Shown here one piece after another: positions 26,674 to 35,275 of a stretch of DNA of 64,000 bases. How positions within the stretch are numbered: the stretch's first letter is position 1; each line of letters begins with the position of its first letter. The stretch covers positions 1 through 64,000 of the forward strand of contig JAYGED010000241.1 of NCBI GenBank assembly GCA_046582565.1. Reading direction: 5' to 3'. Below the pieces are notes generated by a model. The model worked only from the letters and a program-made list of their open reading frames with translations, was not told where the DNA came from and did no database searches. Source of the stretch: JAYGED01 sp046582565. Its GTDB lineage: Bacteria > Pseudomonadota > Alphaproteobacteria > JAAXGF01. The position numbers and the translations under genes are program-made.

Positions 26674-27638
26674 AGGCGGAACTCGTCGAGCAGACGATCC
26701 AGCGCCGAGGGGTCGCGCCAGGCGATTTCCACGGCCAGAGCCTCGACCATGGCTTTGGCCTCGATGGGCAGGCGCACATGATCTTTCTCCGTGGTCACCG
26801 CCACGGCGCCTTGCGCGGTTGCCGCTTCGACCAGGATCATGACGTCGTCGGCGCTATAGGGGTGATGATCGGCAAACTGCTGGGCGCCGATCAACGTGCA
26901 TCCCATGGTCTCCAGGGTGGCAAAGAATTTCTGAGGATGGGCGATGCCAGCGAAGGCCAGCACCTTCTGCCCGGCCAGAGAGGCGCTATCGGCGGTCGGC
27001 GTCAGGGCGCCATGGAGTATCGGCTTGGAGAAACCGGCTAGACTGTCCTGCCAGCCTTCACCCTCGCCCATAATCACGACCCCGTCGGCGCGGGCCAGTC
27101 CCGGGGCCACAGGCTCGCGCAGGGGCCCGGCGGGCAGCAGCCGGCCATTGCCGAAACCGTAATCGCCATCGATCACCACCAGGGACAAATCCTTGACCAG
27201 GGACGGGTTCTGAAAGCCGTCGTCCATGACGATGATCTCGGCGCCGTCCGCCACCGCGGCCTGCGCCCCATGGGGTCTGTTGCGGGCCACCCAGGTCGGC
27301 GCGCGGGCGGCCAGCAGTAAAGGCTCATCGCCCACGGTTGCGGCGTCATGCTGGGCGGGATCGACCCGGAGCGGCCCAGCGGCGCTGCCGCCATAGCCCC
27401 GGCTGAGGAAATGTACCGACCGGCCGCGCTCGATCAGCCGTTGGCCGAGGCTGAGGGCGACCGGCGTCTTGCCCGCGCCGCCGGCTACCAGATTGCCGAT
27501 ACAGACCATCGGGCAGGCCGCCCTTTGCGGGCGGGCCAATCCGCGCCGGACAGAGGCCAGCGCCCCGTAGCTCCAGGCCAGCGGGCTGAGCAGTGCCGCC
27601 GCCAGCCCGTCGTAGCGCCAAAAATCCGGCGCGCGCAT
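26670..27638 (-). CDS. lpxK: Tetraacyldisaccharide 4'-kinase
   Basis: Membrane-associated kinase that phosphorylates the 4' position of the lipid A disaccharide. The 322-residue protein has the Walker A-like loop VCIGNLVAGGAGKTPV (about 46-61), HFLSRGYGG, the DGFQNPSLVKDLSLVVIDGDYGFGNGRLLPAGPLREP block and the C-terminal VTTEKDHVRLP motif. The stop overlaps lpxL by four bases and the start shares one base with the waaA stop (TGATG). Confidence 0.95.
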   Translation of the reverse strand: MRAPDFWRYDGLAAALLSPLAWSYGALASVRRGLARPQRAACPMVCIGNLVAGGAGKTPVALSLGQRLIERGRSVHFLSRGYGGSAAGPLRVDPAQHDAATVGDEPLLLAARAPTWVARNRPHGAQAAVADGAEIIVMDDGFQNPSLVKDLSLVVIDGDYGFGNGRLLPAGPLREPVAPGLARADGVVIMGEGEGWQDSLAGFSKPILHGALTPTADSASLAGQKVLAFAGIAHPQKFFATLETMGCTLIGAQQFADHHPYSADDVMILVEAATAQGAVAVTTEKDHVRLPIEAKAMVEALAVEIAWRDPSALDRLLDEFRL

Positions 27639-28921
27639 CAGGGCCCGCCGTCCTTGATCGTGGGGACAAGATAGGGCTCGATCGCCGCCGCGATGCGCTC
27701 AAGCACCCCGGCCTCGGCCTCGGCCACGACGCGCGCCGCCGCCATGAGCCGCCGGCGCTCATCGCCATTATCGAGCAGGCCGCCGACCGCCGTGGCCAGG
27801 TCCTTGCCGCCGGCGACTTCGATAGCGCCCCGGTTGGCGGCGAAGGCGGCGGTGAAGGCGGCGAAGTTCGCCATATGGGGGCCGTGCAGGATGGCGCAAT
27901 CCAGGCGCGCGGGCTCAAGCAGGTTCTGGCCGCCATGGGGCACCAGGGAGCCGCCGACGAAAGCGATATCCGCGAGGCGATAGAACAGGCCGAGCTCGCC
28001 CAGGTTGTCGGCCATATAGATATCCGTAGCCTCGGTGATGGCGTCTCCCGCCGAGCGCAGGGCCACTGTCAGGCCGAGATTGCGAAGCCCCGCCGCGATG
28101 GTCGGCCCCCGCTCGGGATGGCGCGGCGCAATGATCGTCAGCAGCCCCGGGTGATCAGCCGCCAGGGCGCTATGACAGGCGGCGGCGATGGTCTCTTCGC
28201 CGGCATGGGTGCTGGCTGCAAGCCACCGGGGGCGCGTTCCCACCGCGCCTCGCAATGCATCGTACGCCGCCTCATCGACGGGCAGCGCCGGGCCCGCTGA
28301 TTTCAGATTGCCGACGGTGAGAACCTGCGCCGCACCCAGGTCGCGCAGCCGCTCGGCGTCCTGTTCGCTCTGGGCGAGACACAGGGCAAATCCGCCGAGC
28401 AGGCGGCGGATCACGCCGCGCATGAGTAGCCAGCGCCGATAGGAGCGGTCCGACATGCGGCCGTTGACCAGGATCATCGGCACACCGCGCGCCTGGGTGT
28501 CGGCGAGCAGATTGGGCCAGAATTCGGATTCAATCCAGATCGCCAGGTCGGGCCGCCAATGATCGAGGAAGCCGCGCACCGCGTCGGGCCGGTCGATGGG
28601 GGCGTACTGGTGGAGTGCGCGCGCCGGCAAGCGCTCGGCCATGAGCTGCGCCGAGGTCACCGTGCCGGTGGTGACCAGCAGTTGCAGCTCGGGGTGAGTT
28701 TCCTGGATGCGCCCGATGAGGGGCAGGGCGGTGAGGGCCTCGCCGACGCTGGCCCCGTGTATCCATACCAGCCGCCCCTGGGGCCGTTCGGCGCCGGCGA
28801 CGCCGAGGCGTTCGCGGAAGCGCTTGGGATCTTCCTTGCCAGCATCCTTTCGCCGCCTCAGATAAAGCGCGATAAGCGGCGTCGCCAGCACGGTCATGGC
28901 GCGGTACAGGCGTTGCATCAT
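27638..28921 (-). CDS. waaA: Kdo transferase
   Basis: Transfers 3-deoxy-D-manno-octulosonate from CMP-Kdo to lipid IVA at the inner membrane. The 427-residue protein starts with the membrane-anchor helix and GT30 N-terminal segment (RRKDAGKEDPKRFRERLG), followed by WIHGASVGE (about 54-62) with the catalytic Glu. Later come WIESEFWPNLL, STHAGEE, APRHPERG and the GGSLVPHGGQNLLEPA block. Translationally coupled to both neighbours (four-base overlap upstream, one-base overlap downstream). Confidence 0.95.
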   Translation of the reverse strand: MMQRLYRAMTVLATPLIALYLRRRKDAGKEDPKRFRERLGVAGAERPQGRLVWIHGASVGEALTALPLIGRIQETHPELQLLVTTGTVTSAQLMAERLPARALHQYAPIDRPDAVRGFLDHWRPDLAIWIESEFWPNLLADTQARGVPMILVNGRMSDRSYRRWLLMRGVIRRLLGGFALCLAQSEQDAERLRDLGAAQVLTVGNLKSAGPALPVDEAAYDALRGAVGTRPRWLAASTHAGEETIAAACHSALAADHPGLLTIIAPRHPERGPTIAAGLRNLGLTVALRSAGDAITEATDIYMADNLGELGLFYRLADIAFVGGSLVPHGGQNLLEPARLDCAILHGPHMANFAAFTAAFAANRGAIEVAGGKDLATAVGGLLDNGDERRRLMAAARVVAEAEAGVLERIAAAIEPYLVPTIKDGGP

Positions 28922-29622
28922 GGCAGGGGCTCTGGCTCGATCGCTGTCTGGCCGACCAGCCGGTCGGCCTCGGCGGTGACCGCGTTGAGCGCCTGCTCGA
29001 CGGCGCGCCGGGTGGCTTCGCCGGCGGCCTCGCCGCCGTCACGGGCCGGCGGCTCGATCGGGGCGCCCCAGACGAAGACCCCCCGGCTGAACGGCAGGGC
29101 GAGAATGAAACGATCCCAACTGCCCAGCACCCGGCGGCGCGAGGTGGCGTAGGCGACCGGCAGTATGGGCGCGCCCGACAGCCGGGCGAGATCGGCGATG
29201 CCGCCGCCCGCCCGCATGCGCGGCCCGCGCGGCCCATCCGGTGTAATGCCCACGGAGCCGCCCCCCTTGAGGCTGCGCAGCATGGTGCGCAAGGCCGCCG
29301 AGCCACCCCGGCTGGTCGACCCGGCGATGGTTCCAAGGCCGAAATAGCCCACGGTACGGGCGATGAGCTGGCCGTCGCGATGGTGCGAGACCAGCAGCTC
29401 GATGGGTTTTTCCCGCCGCCAGCTATAGGGCAACAGCAACAATCGGCCGTGCCAGAAGGCGACGATGAAAGGCTCGTCCCGGTCCCATAGGGCGGCGGCA
29501 TGCTCTGCGCCTTCCACCCGCCAGCTGCTGGTGCCATGAACCAGTCGGATATACAGCGCCGCCATGGCGCAGAGGACGCCCCGTACCGCTTCGTTGCGCA
29601 ACACCGGCTTGAGAAATTTCAA
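28918..29622 (-). CDS. DUF374 lysophospholipid acyltransferase-like protein
   Basis: A 234-residue protein commonly found between msbA and waaA in alphaproteobacteria. An N-terminal hydrophobic helix (about 10-30) is followed by VAFWHGRLLLLPY, LVSHHRDGQLIAR with a His-x4-Asp-type motif, RGGSAALRTML, and GITPDGPRGPR, the DUF374 signature. It probably transfers an acyl chain during envelope lipid or lipid A assembly, but the substrate is not established from sequence. In this genome it is separated from msbA by a 263-bp repeat element. Confidence 0.85.
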   Translation of the reverse strand: MKFLKPVLRNEAVRGVLCAMAALYIRLVHGTSSWRVEGAEHAAALWDRDEPFIVAFWHGRLLLLPYSWRREKPIELLVSHHRDGQLIARTVGYFGLGTIAGSTSRGGSAALRTMLRSLKGGGSVGITPDGPRGPRMRAGGGIADLARLSGAPILPVAYATSRRRVLGSWDRFILALPFSRGVFVWGAPIEPPARDGGEAAGEATRRAVEQALNAVTAEADRLVGQTAIEPEPLP

Positions 29623-29641
29623 GGCTTGATACTCTTCGCTT

Positions 29642-29904
29642 ATACCAGCTTGCGATGATAGGGACCCATTTCACCGGGATTATTTTGCCCGAAGGCAAGG
29701 CGCGCTTTGCGCCGTAGTGCCCCCCACTTCAAGCGAAGCGCAACGCGGCATTCGGGCAAAAGAACCCGGCCTCCGGTGGCATGAAACCGGCCATCGGGTG
29801 CGTTGCGACGCTTGCCCGATACGAGGTATCGCGCTGCGCAACGCGCCTGCCCGAATGGCCGGTTTGATGCCATGAAATGGGTTCCTATCATCGCAAGTTG
29901 GTAT
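29642..29904. mobile_element. MITE-like inverted-repeat element between msbA and the DUF374 gene
   Basis: A 263-bp non-coding unit bounded by 32-bp terminal inverted repeats (29642-29673 and 29873-29904) that differ at only two positions. Inside are further nested inverted repeats: TGGCATGAAACCGGCC paired with the GGCCGGTTTGATGCCA region, GCGTTGCG with CGCAACGC, and GCCCGAA with TTCGGGC. The transcript could fold into a long cruciform. No ORF inside looks coding. It begins 19 bases from the DUF374 start and ends just before the msbA stop, so it lies in the middle of a normally compact operon. A MITE or a REP/BIME-like palindromic unit are both possible. Confidence 0.78.
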
Positions 29905-29905
29905 C

Positions 29906-31708
29906 TCAGGCTTGTGCGCGCGCGACGCTGTTGTCTTCCACATTGTCGGCATACTGCATGAGATACATCCGGGCATAGGCGCCGTTCTGGGCGATCAGCT
30001 CTGCGTGGCTGCCCTGTTCGGCGACGCGGCCATCGACGACAAAATAGATCACATCGGCCTCGACGATGGTCGATAGCCTATGGGCGATGACCAGGGTGGT
30101 GCGGCCTTTCATGAGGGTGGCCAGGGCGTCCTGTACGATGCGCTCGGACTCGGAATCGAGCGACGATGTGGCTTCGTCGAGCAACAGGATCGGCGAGTTT
30201 TTCAACATGGCGCGGGCGATGGAGATGCGCTGGCGCTGACCGCCCGACAGCTTGACCCCATGCTCGCCGACGATGCTGTCGTAGCCGTCGGGCAGGGCGG
30301 TGATGAAATCATGCGCAGCAGCGCCGCGCGCCGCCGCGACGATCTCGTCGTCCGTGGCGGCGATCCGGCCATAGGCGATGTTGTCGCGCACGGAGTCGTT
30401 GAACAGGCTGACTTCCTGGCTGACCAGGGCGAGGCAGGCGCGCAGGGATTTCAGGGTGACTTCGCGCAGATCGACGCCGTCGATGCTCACCGCGCCCGAG
30501 GCGACGTCGTAGAACCGCGGGATCAGGTTGAGCACGGTGGATTTGCCGGCCCCCGAAGGTCCGACCAGCGCGGCCGTGCCGCCCGCCGGTACGGTCAGAG
30601 TGATGCCGTTCAGCGCGGGCGCGCCGCCGTGGTAGGTGAAATGCACGTCGTCGAAGGTGATGCTCCCCTTGGATACAGCCAGTTCGTCGGCGCCGGGCTT
30701 GTCGGTGATGTCCGGCTCTTCGTCGAGCAGGGCATAGACCCGCTGGGTGGCGGCCAGGCCTTCCTGCAGGTTGGCGTTGAGGTTGGCCAGGCGCTTCATG
30801 GGCTCGTAGGCGAGCAACAGGGCGGTGATGAAGGACATGAACACCGGCATGGTGGTGTTGCCGGCGATGACTTGCGATCCGCCATAGAAGATCACCACGG
30901 CGATGGCGATACCGCCGAGGAACTCCATGATCGGGCTGGACAGGGAGCGCACGCGAAGCGCCTTGAAGATGATGGCGAACAGGCCCTCGACGATCTCGCC
31001 GCCGCGCTTAACCTCGTGGGCCTCCATGCCATAGGCCTTCACATGGCGGGCACCCTGGAAGGTCTCATTGAGATAGGCGGTCAGCTTGGAGACCTGTTCA
31101 AGGCCGCGGGCCGAGACCTTGCGCATGCGTTTGCCGATCTTGACCACCGGCAGCACGGCGACGGGAAACACGAAGAAGGCGATCAGGGCGAGCGCCCAAT
31201 CTCGCCAAAACATCACGGCCACGAGAAACGCCACCTTGAGGAAATCCAGCGCAATGCCGGTGAGCGCCGTGGAGACCGCGGCGCGCATCATGTTCACGTC
31301 GTTGGTGAAGCGCGAGATCAGGGTGCCCGTCTCGGTGTTGTGGTAGAAAGCGAGGTCGGCGTCCATGAGATGGGCGAACAGGCGTTTCTGCAAATCGGCG
31401 ATGATGCGCTGGCCGACGTAATGCATGAGCACCGCCTGGCCGTAATTGGCCCCTGAGCTCAGGGCAAACACCGCAACCACCGCCAGCGGTAGGGCTAGCA
31501 GCATGGCCTCGTCCTTGTTCTCGAAGACCTCGCTCAGCACCGGCTCGATGAGCCAGGCGAGCGCCGCCGTGGTCGCCGCGACCACCACCATGCAACAGCC
31601 CGCCAGCACCAGACGCCCCACATGGGGCCGCACTTCTTCGCGCACGATCCGCCCGACCAGGTCGCGGGTCGATAGATGCGCAGGGCTCGCTGGGGTCTCT
31701 TCAGTCAC
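29906..31708 (-). CDS. msbA: Lipid A export permease/ATPase MsbA
   Basis: A 600-residue half-transporter that flips lipid A-core across the inner membrane. Six transmembrane helices occupy about residues 30-320, including the MsbA-like LFAHLMDADLAFYHNTETGTLISRFTNDV loop. The nucleotide-binding domain follows, with Walker A GPSGAGKST (about 388-396), signature LSGGQRQR, Walker B ILLLDEATSSLD and the H-loop IAHRLST. It heads the group msbA-DUF374-waaA-lpxK-lpxL. A 42-base gap separates it from the LysR gene upstream on the same strand. Confidence 0.93.
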   Translation of the reverse strand: MTEETPASPAHLSTRDLVGRIVREEVRPHVGRLVLAGCCMVVVAATTAALAWLIEPVLSEVFENKDEAMLLALPLAVVAVFALSSGANYGQAVLMHYVGQRIIADLQKRLFAHLMDADLAFYHNTETGTLISRFTNDVNMMRAAVSTALTGIALDFLKVAFLVAVMFWRDWALALIAFFVFPVAVLPVVKIGKRMRKVSARGLEQVSKLTAYLNETFQGARHVKAYGMEAHEVKRGGEIVEGLFAIIFKALRVRSLSSPIMEFLGGIAIAVVIFYGGSQVIAGNTTMPVFMSFITALLLAYEPMKRLANLNANLQEGLAATQRVYALLDEEPDITDKPGADELAVSKGSITFDDVHFTYHGGAPALNGITLTVPAGGTAALVGPSGAGKSTVLNLIPRFYDVASGAVSIDGVDLREVTLKSLRACLALVSQEVSLFNDSVRDNIAYGRIAATDDEIVAAARGAAAHDFITALPDGYDSIVGEHGVKLSGGQRQRISIARAMLKNSPILLLDEATSSLDSESERIVQDALATLMKGRTTLVIAHRLSTIVEADVIYFVVDGRVAEQGSHAELIAQNGAYARMYLMQYADNVEDNSVARAQA

Positions 31709-31750
31709 GTGCGTAACGTCCTAAGCACTTGATCCATGGCCGCATACATA

Positions 31751-32659
31751 TCACCTGCCCGCCCCGTCGGCAAAGTAGCCGCGGCAGTACTCGGCGAAGG
31801 TTTCCACCAGGCGGGTCGGGCGCGATTGGCCGAGGCGGGCGAGGACCACCCGGCCGGGCTCGACGTCATCGGCCAGCGGGCAGCAGACCAGGGGCTGCCC
31901 GTCATAGCTCTGATCGGACGCCGGGCGGGTGACCAGCAGGGAATAGCCGACGCCATTGCCGACCATGCCGCGCACGGTCTCGAACGACGGTGAGCGGAAG
32001 CGGATATCGGGCTCGAGCCCGCGCTTGAGGAACAGCGAGGTGAAATAATCGCGGCTCGGCGGCATGTCGAGCAGCACCATGGGCAGGGGCGCCAGCTCGG
32101 CGAGGGAGACCTTGCGGCGGCGCGCCAGCGGATGACCGCCGGGCAGCAGGGCATAGGGTGCCAGGTCCGCGAGCGGCTGGAGATCGAGATCGCCGGCCAG
32201 ATCGAAGTCATAAAGCAGGGCGACGGTGAAGCGGCCGCTCGCCAGGCCGCTCAAAAGCTCGTCCTGATGGCCTTCATGGAGGCGGATATCGACTTTGGGA
32301 TGAGCGTCGGTGAAGCCTCGGGCGATGGCCGGTATGAAACTCGGCGCAATGGTCACGAAGCAGCCCACATCGAGGCGGCCGCGCACGGTCTCGCCCAGGC
32401 CCCGGGCATGTTCGGCGAGCTCACCGGCATGGGCGAGCAGGCTACGCGCCTCGGCGAGCAGGGGCAGGCCGGCGGGGGTCAGCGACACCCCATGGGCATG
32501 ATGGCGCAGCAACAGGCGCACACCGAGCAGGGCTTCGAGCTTGGCGATGGCGGTCGAGATGGAAGGCTGGGAAATATTGAGCGCCCGCGCCGCGCCCGCG
32601 ACGCTGCCATGATCGGCGGCGGCGACGAAATATTCCAGCTGCCTGAGCGTGTAATTCAT
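31751..32659 (-). CDS. LysR-family transcriptional regulator (probable regulator of the HpaBC-like genes)
   Basis: A 302-residue LTTR. The N-terminal winged helix-turn-helix is LRQLEYFVAAADHGSVAGAARALNISQPSISTAIAKLEALLG (about 5-46); the effector-binding domain spans about 90-295. It is divergent from the two-component flavin monooxygenase genes, the usual arrangement for an LTTR and its target. The 116-base spacer contains two perfect palindromes with a common TATCTAA half-site. Inducer unknown. Confidence 0.9.
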   Translation of the reverse strand: MNYTLRQLEYFVAAADHGSVAGAARALNISQPSISTAIAKLEALLGVRLLLRHHAHGVSLTPAGLPLLAEARSLLAHAGELAEHARGLGETVRGRLDVGCFVTIAPSFIPAIARGFTDAHPKVDIRLHEGHQDELLSGLASGRFTVALLYDFDLAGDLDLQPLADLAPYALLPGGHPLARRRKVSLAELAPLPMVLLDMPPSRDYFTSLFLKRGLEPDIRFRSPSFETVRGMVGNGVGYSLLVTRPASDQSYDGQPLVCCPLADDVEPGRVVLARLGQSRPTRLVETFAEYCRGYFADGAGR

Positions 32660-32691
32660 AAAACGCGGCTCTAAGTTATCAAAAAAAACTA

Positions 32692-32728
32692 TATCTAATT
32701 TAGATAAATAATATTTTATCTAAGATAA
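32692..32728. promoter_or_regulatory. Two palindromic operators between lysR and the monooxygenase genes
   Basis: TATCTAATTTAGATA (32692-32706) and TTATCTAAGATAA (32716-32728) are perfect palindromes about one DNA turn apart, in a strongly AT-rich spacer. Both contain ATCTAA-type half-sites. Size and spacing match the pair of recognition and activation sites bound by LysR tetramers. Confidence 0.6.
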
Positions 32729-32775
32729 CGATTCAAGCAGAATGGCTTCAATAAATCGATTAAAGGAGCGAGGTC

Positions 32776-34233
32776 ATGTTGAAAACCGGCGATGAATATC
32801 GCGAGTCCATCCGTGATGGCCGCGATGTCTGGATGAGCGGCGAGCGCATTACAGACGTTACCAGCCATCCGGCGTTCAAGCCCATCGTCGATGTACGGGC
32901 GCGCATCTACGACATGGCCCATGAGGACGCCACCCGCGACATCATGTCCTATACGGATGCGGACAGCGGCGAGGCCAACAGCATCGGCTACAAGCTGCCC
33001 TACACCCAGGAAGACTGGCACGCCAAGCGCACCGCTATCACTGCGGTGATGAACGATATCGGCGGCGTGGTGATCCGCATGGGCGACGAGACGGCGGGCG
33101 AGATGTGGTCGTTGTATGACGGCCGCGACGTGCTCGACGAGGTCGACCCGCAGTTCAGCGCGAACATCGAGCGCCATATTCAGCATGTGCTGACCAGCGA
33201 CACTTTCCATGTCTCGGCCAACACCGACCCCAAGGGCGACCGCTCGAAACGGCCCCAGGACCAGGACCCGGACATGCTGCTGCATATGGTCAAGGAGACC
33301 GATGCGGGGATCATCGTGCGCGGCGCCAAATACGAGACCGCGGCGGCCTATTCGAACCAGGCCTTCGTCAAGCCGACCATCGCCAACTGGGGCGATGCGG
33401 ACCTGTCGGACTATGCGCTCGGCTTCATCTGCCCGATGAACGCCGAGGGCCTCAAGCATATCTGCCGCACCGGTTTCGCCGGCAAGGGCCCGATCGAAGA
33501 TTACCCGCTCTCCAACCGCTTCGACGAGGTCGACACCCTGCTGGTGTTCGATAATGTGCTGATCCCCTGGGAAGACGTGCTGTTCTATCGCCACACCCGG
33601 GCGGCCAGCTTCATCCGCGGCACCCTGCACCGTTACAGCGCCATGGCCTTCGTTCAGCGCATCCTGCATATCGCCGACATGCTGATCGGCGCCGCCCTGT
33701 TCAACGTGCGCCAGACCGGCCTGGATAAGCAGCAGGCGGTGCGCGAGAAGCTGGCCATGCTGGTCTGCTACCGCGAGGGCATCGACGCCCATCTCATCGC
33801 CGCCATCGCCACTGCCAAACAGAGCCCCGGCGGTTTGCTCATGCCCAACCCGTCCCTGCTCTATACGGGCCGGGTACATGCCTGCAGCCGGTTGCCCGAG
33901 ATGGTCCATCTGGCGCGCGAGCTTTGCGGCGGGCAAATCTGCGTCACCCCGGACGCCGCCGCCTTCGCCGATGAGGAATCAGGCCATTGGCTCGAGAAAT
34001 TTTATTCGGTGAACGAGAACTGGGTTGCCGACGACCGGCGCAAGCTGCTCGCCTTCGCCCGCGATCTGATGAATTCCGACTATGCCGGGCACCGGCTGAC
34101 CTTCCAGCTTTTCGCCCAGTCGCCGCCGTTTGCCCATCTCAACGCGGTCTATAACAACTTCGATTTCGACGGGCCGCTCGATTTCGTGCGCAACGCCGCC
34201 GGTCTCTCCGACCGCGTCATGGGAAAGGAATAG
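32776..34233 (+). CDS. HpaB-family flavin-dependent monooxygenase, oxygenase component
   Basis: A 485-residue member of the 4-hydroxyphenylacetate 3-monooxygenase/acyl-CoA dehydrogenase-fold hydroxylase group, which uses FADH2 supplied by a separate reductase to hydroxylate an aromatic ring. Recognisable blocks are MLKTGDEYRESIRDGRDVWMSGERI at the start, the central FDEVDTLLVFDNVLIPWEDVLFY and the LARELCGGQICVTPD segment. GGAG lies upstream of the ATG. It is followed after eight bases by an HpaC-like flavin reductase. The aromatic substrate is not determined; relatives act on hydroxyphenylacetate, phenols, pyrrole-2-carboxylate and anthranilate-like compounds. Confidence 0.85.
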   Translation: MLKTGDEYRESIRDGRDVWMSGERITDVTSHPAFKPIVDVRARIYDMAHEDATRDIMSYTDADSGEANSIGYKLPYTQEDWHAKRTAITAVMNDIGGVVIRMGDETAGEMWSLYDGRDVLDEVDPQFSANIERHIQHVLTSDTFHVSANTDPKGDRSKRPQDQDPDMLLHMVKETDAGIIVRGAKYETAAAYSNQAFVKPTIANWGDADLSDYALGFICPMNAEGLKHICRTGFAGKGPIEDYPLSNRFDEVDTLLVFDNVLIPWEDVLFYRHTRAASFIRGTLHRYSAMAFVQRILHIADMLIGAALFNVRQTGLDKQQAVREKLAMLVCYREGIDAHLIAAIATAKQSPGGLLMPNPSLLYTGRVHACSRLPEMVHLARELCGGQICVTPDAAAFADEESGHWLEKFYSVNENWVADDRRKLLAFARDLMNSDYAGHRLTFQLFAQSPPFAHLNAVYNNFDFDGPLDFVRNAAGLSDRVMGKE

Positions 34234-34241
34234 GTAGCATA

Positions 34242-34748
34242 ATGACTCGCGATCGCTTTCTCGACGCCATGAGCCAGGCCGCCACCACGGTCTCTCTGGC
34301 CACCACCGACGGGCCCGCCGGCCGGGCCGGCATGACCGTGAGCAGCCTCTGCTCCCTGTCCGCCGGTCCGCCGTTGATCCTGGTCTGCGCCCATCACAAG
34401 AGCCGCGCCGTGGCGGCAATCCTTGAGAACCGCCGCTTCTGCGTCAATGTACTGCGTGCGGATCAATCCGATCTCTCCGACATCTTCGCCGGCCGCATAG
34501 AATTACCCCATGGCGACAAGTTCGACTGCGCCGAATGGGGCAGCCTGGAGACCGGCTCGCCGGTGCTGGAGAGCGCCCACGCCGCCTTCGATTGCGACCT
34601 CGCCCAGCATAACCTGTGGGGCACCCACTACGTGCTGGTCGGCGAAGTCCGCGACGTTGCCTGCCTGGGGGTCTCCCGGGGCATCGGCGGCCCGTTGATC
34701 TACGCCAACCGCGCCTACTGCGTCCCGGCGCCCCTGAACGCCGCTTAA
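34242..34748 (+). CDS. HpaC-like flavin reductase
   Basis: A 168-residue flavin reductase-like FMN-binding protein that provides reduced flavin to the preceding oxygenase. Family blocks are AATTVSLATTDGPAGRAGMTVSSLCSLSAGPPLILVCAHHKSRA (about 12-55) and FCVNVLRADQSDLSDIFAG, with a His near HNLWGTHYVLVGEV. Length is typical. Same operon as the HpaB-like gene. Confidence 0.88.
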   Translation: MTRDRFLDAMSQAATTVSLATTDGPAGRAGMTVSSLCSLSAGPPLILVCAHHKSRAVAAILENRRFCVNVLRADQSDLSDIFAGRIELPHGDKFDCAEWGSLETGSPVLESAHAAFDCDLAQHNLWGTHYVLVGEVRDVACLGVSRGIGGPLIYANRAYCVPAPLNAA

Positions 34749-34764
34749 GCCAGAAGGATAGGCT

Positions 34765-35241
34765 CTATTCAGCGGGCAGGTTGCTGTTGAAAATGTCGGC
34801 CGAGACCTTCCAGATACCGTCGACCTTTTGCCACACGACGATATATTTGCCGTTGTCCTTGAAACGGCCGTTTTCCGTATCAAATTCGAATTTATACCAG
34901 CCGTAGTCAGAAGCCATATCGCCCGATGCCGAGACTTCGAGGCGATTGGTGCCGAAGGTTACCGAGACGTTGGGAAGCTCGCTCCAGCTCTTCCAGACGG
35001 CGGCAACTGCGGCCGGACCTTCGATCGGCGGCGAGTTTGACGGCAGCAACAATCCATTCGACGTGTAGAGCGCCTCAATCATGGCGAAGTCGCAATTTTT
35101 AAAAGCCGCGAGCCAGGCTGCATTTCTCTCAGCGATCTACGACTTCGCGCCGTGCGCCAAGACGGGGCTCGGTGAAACCATACCGACCGTTAAAAATGCC
35201 ACCGCGAATACGCAGGGCAATAAGCTTCGAAAAGACAACAT
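34765..35241 (-). pseudogene. Secreted SnoaL/DUF4440-like protein interrupted by an amber codon
   Basis: A single reading frame runs from an ATG at 35241, preceded by AGGGGGG, to 34765. Codons 1-34 encode a signal peptide (MLSFRSLLPCVFAVAFLTVG...LAHG). Codon 35 (35137-35139) is TAG. The frame then continues without shift as IAERNAAWLAAFKNCDFAMIEALYTSNGLLLP and a full SnoaL/DUF4440 cone-fold domain ending IWKVSADIFNSNLPAE. The usual DUF4440 opening (an R-NAAWLAAFKNxD-type helix) lies after the stop, so the intact gene must once have read through. An in-frame ATG at 35082 could make a truncated cytoplasmic product. Function of the family member unknown. Confidence 0.78.
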
Positions 35242-35275
35242 TTGATCCCCCCTATGATGTTTTCAGATAGATACG

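Noticed and set aside
29640..29976. Small ORFs inside the palindromic element between msbA and the DUF374 gene
   Set aside because: They come from inverted-repeat DNA, lack ribosome sites and resemble no protein family.
30080..31456. 458-codon plus-strand frame inside msbA
   Set aside because: Antisense shadow of msbA with no start signal or recognisable domain.
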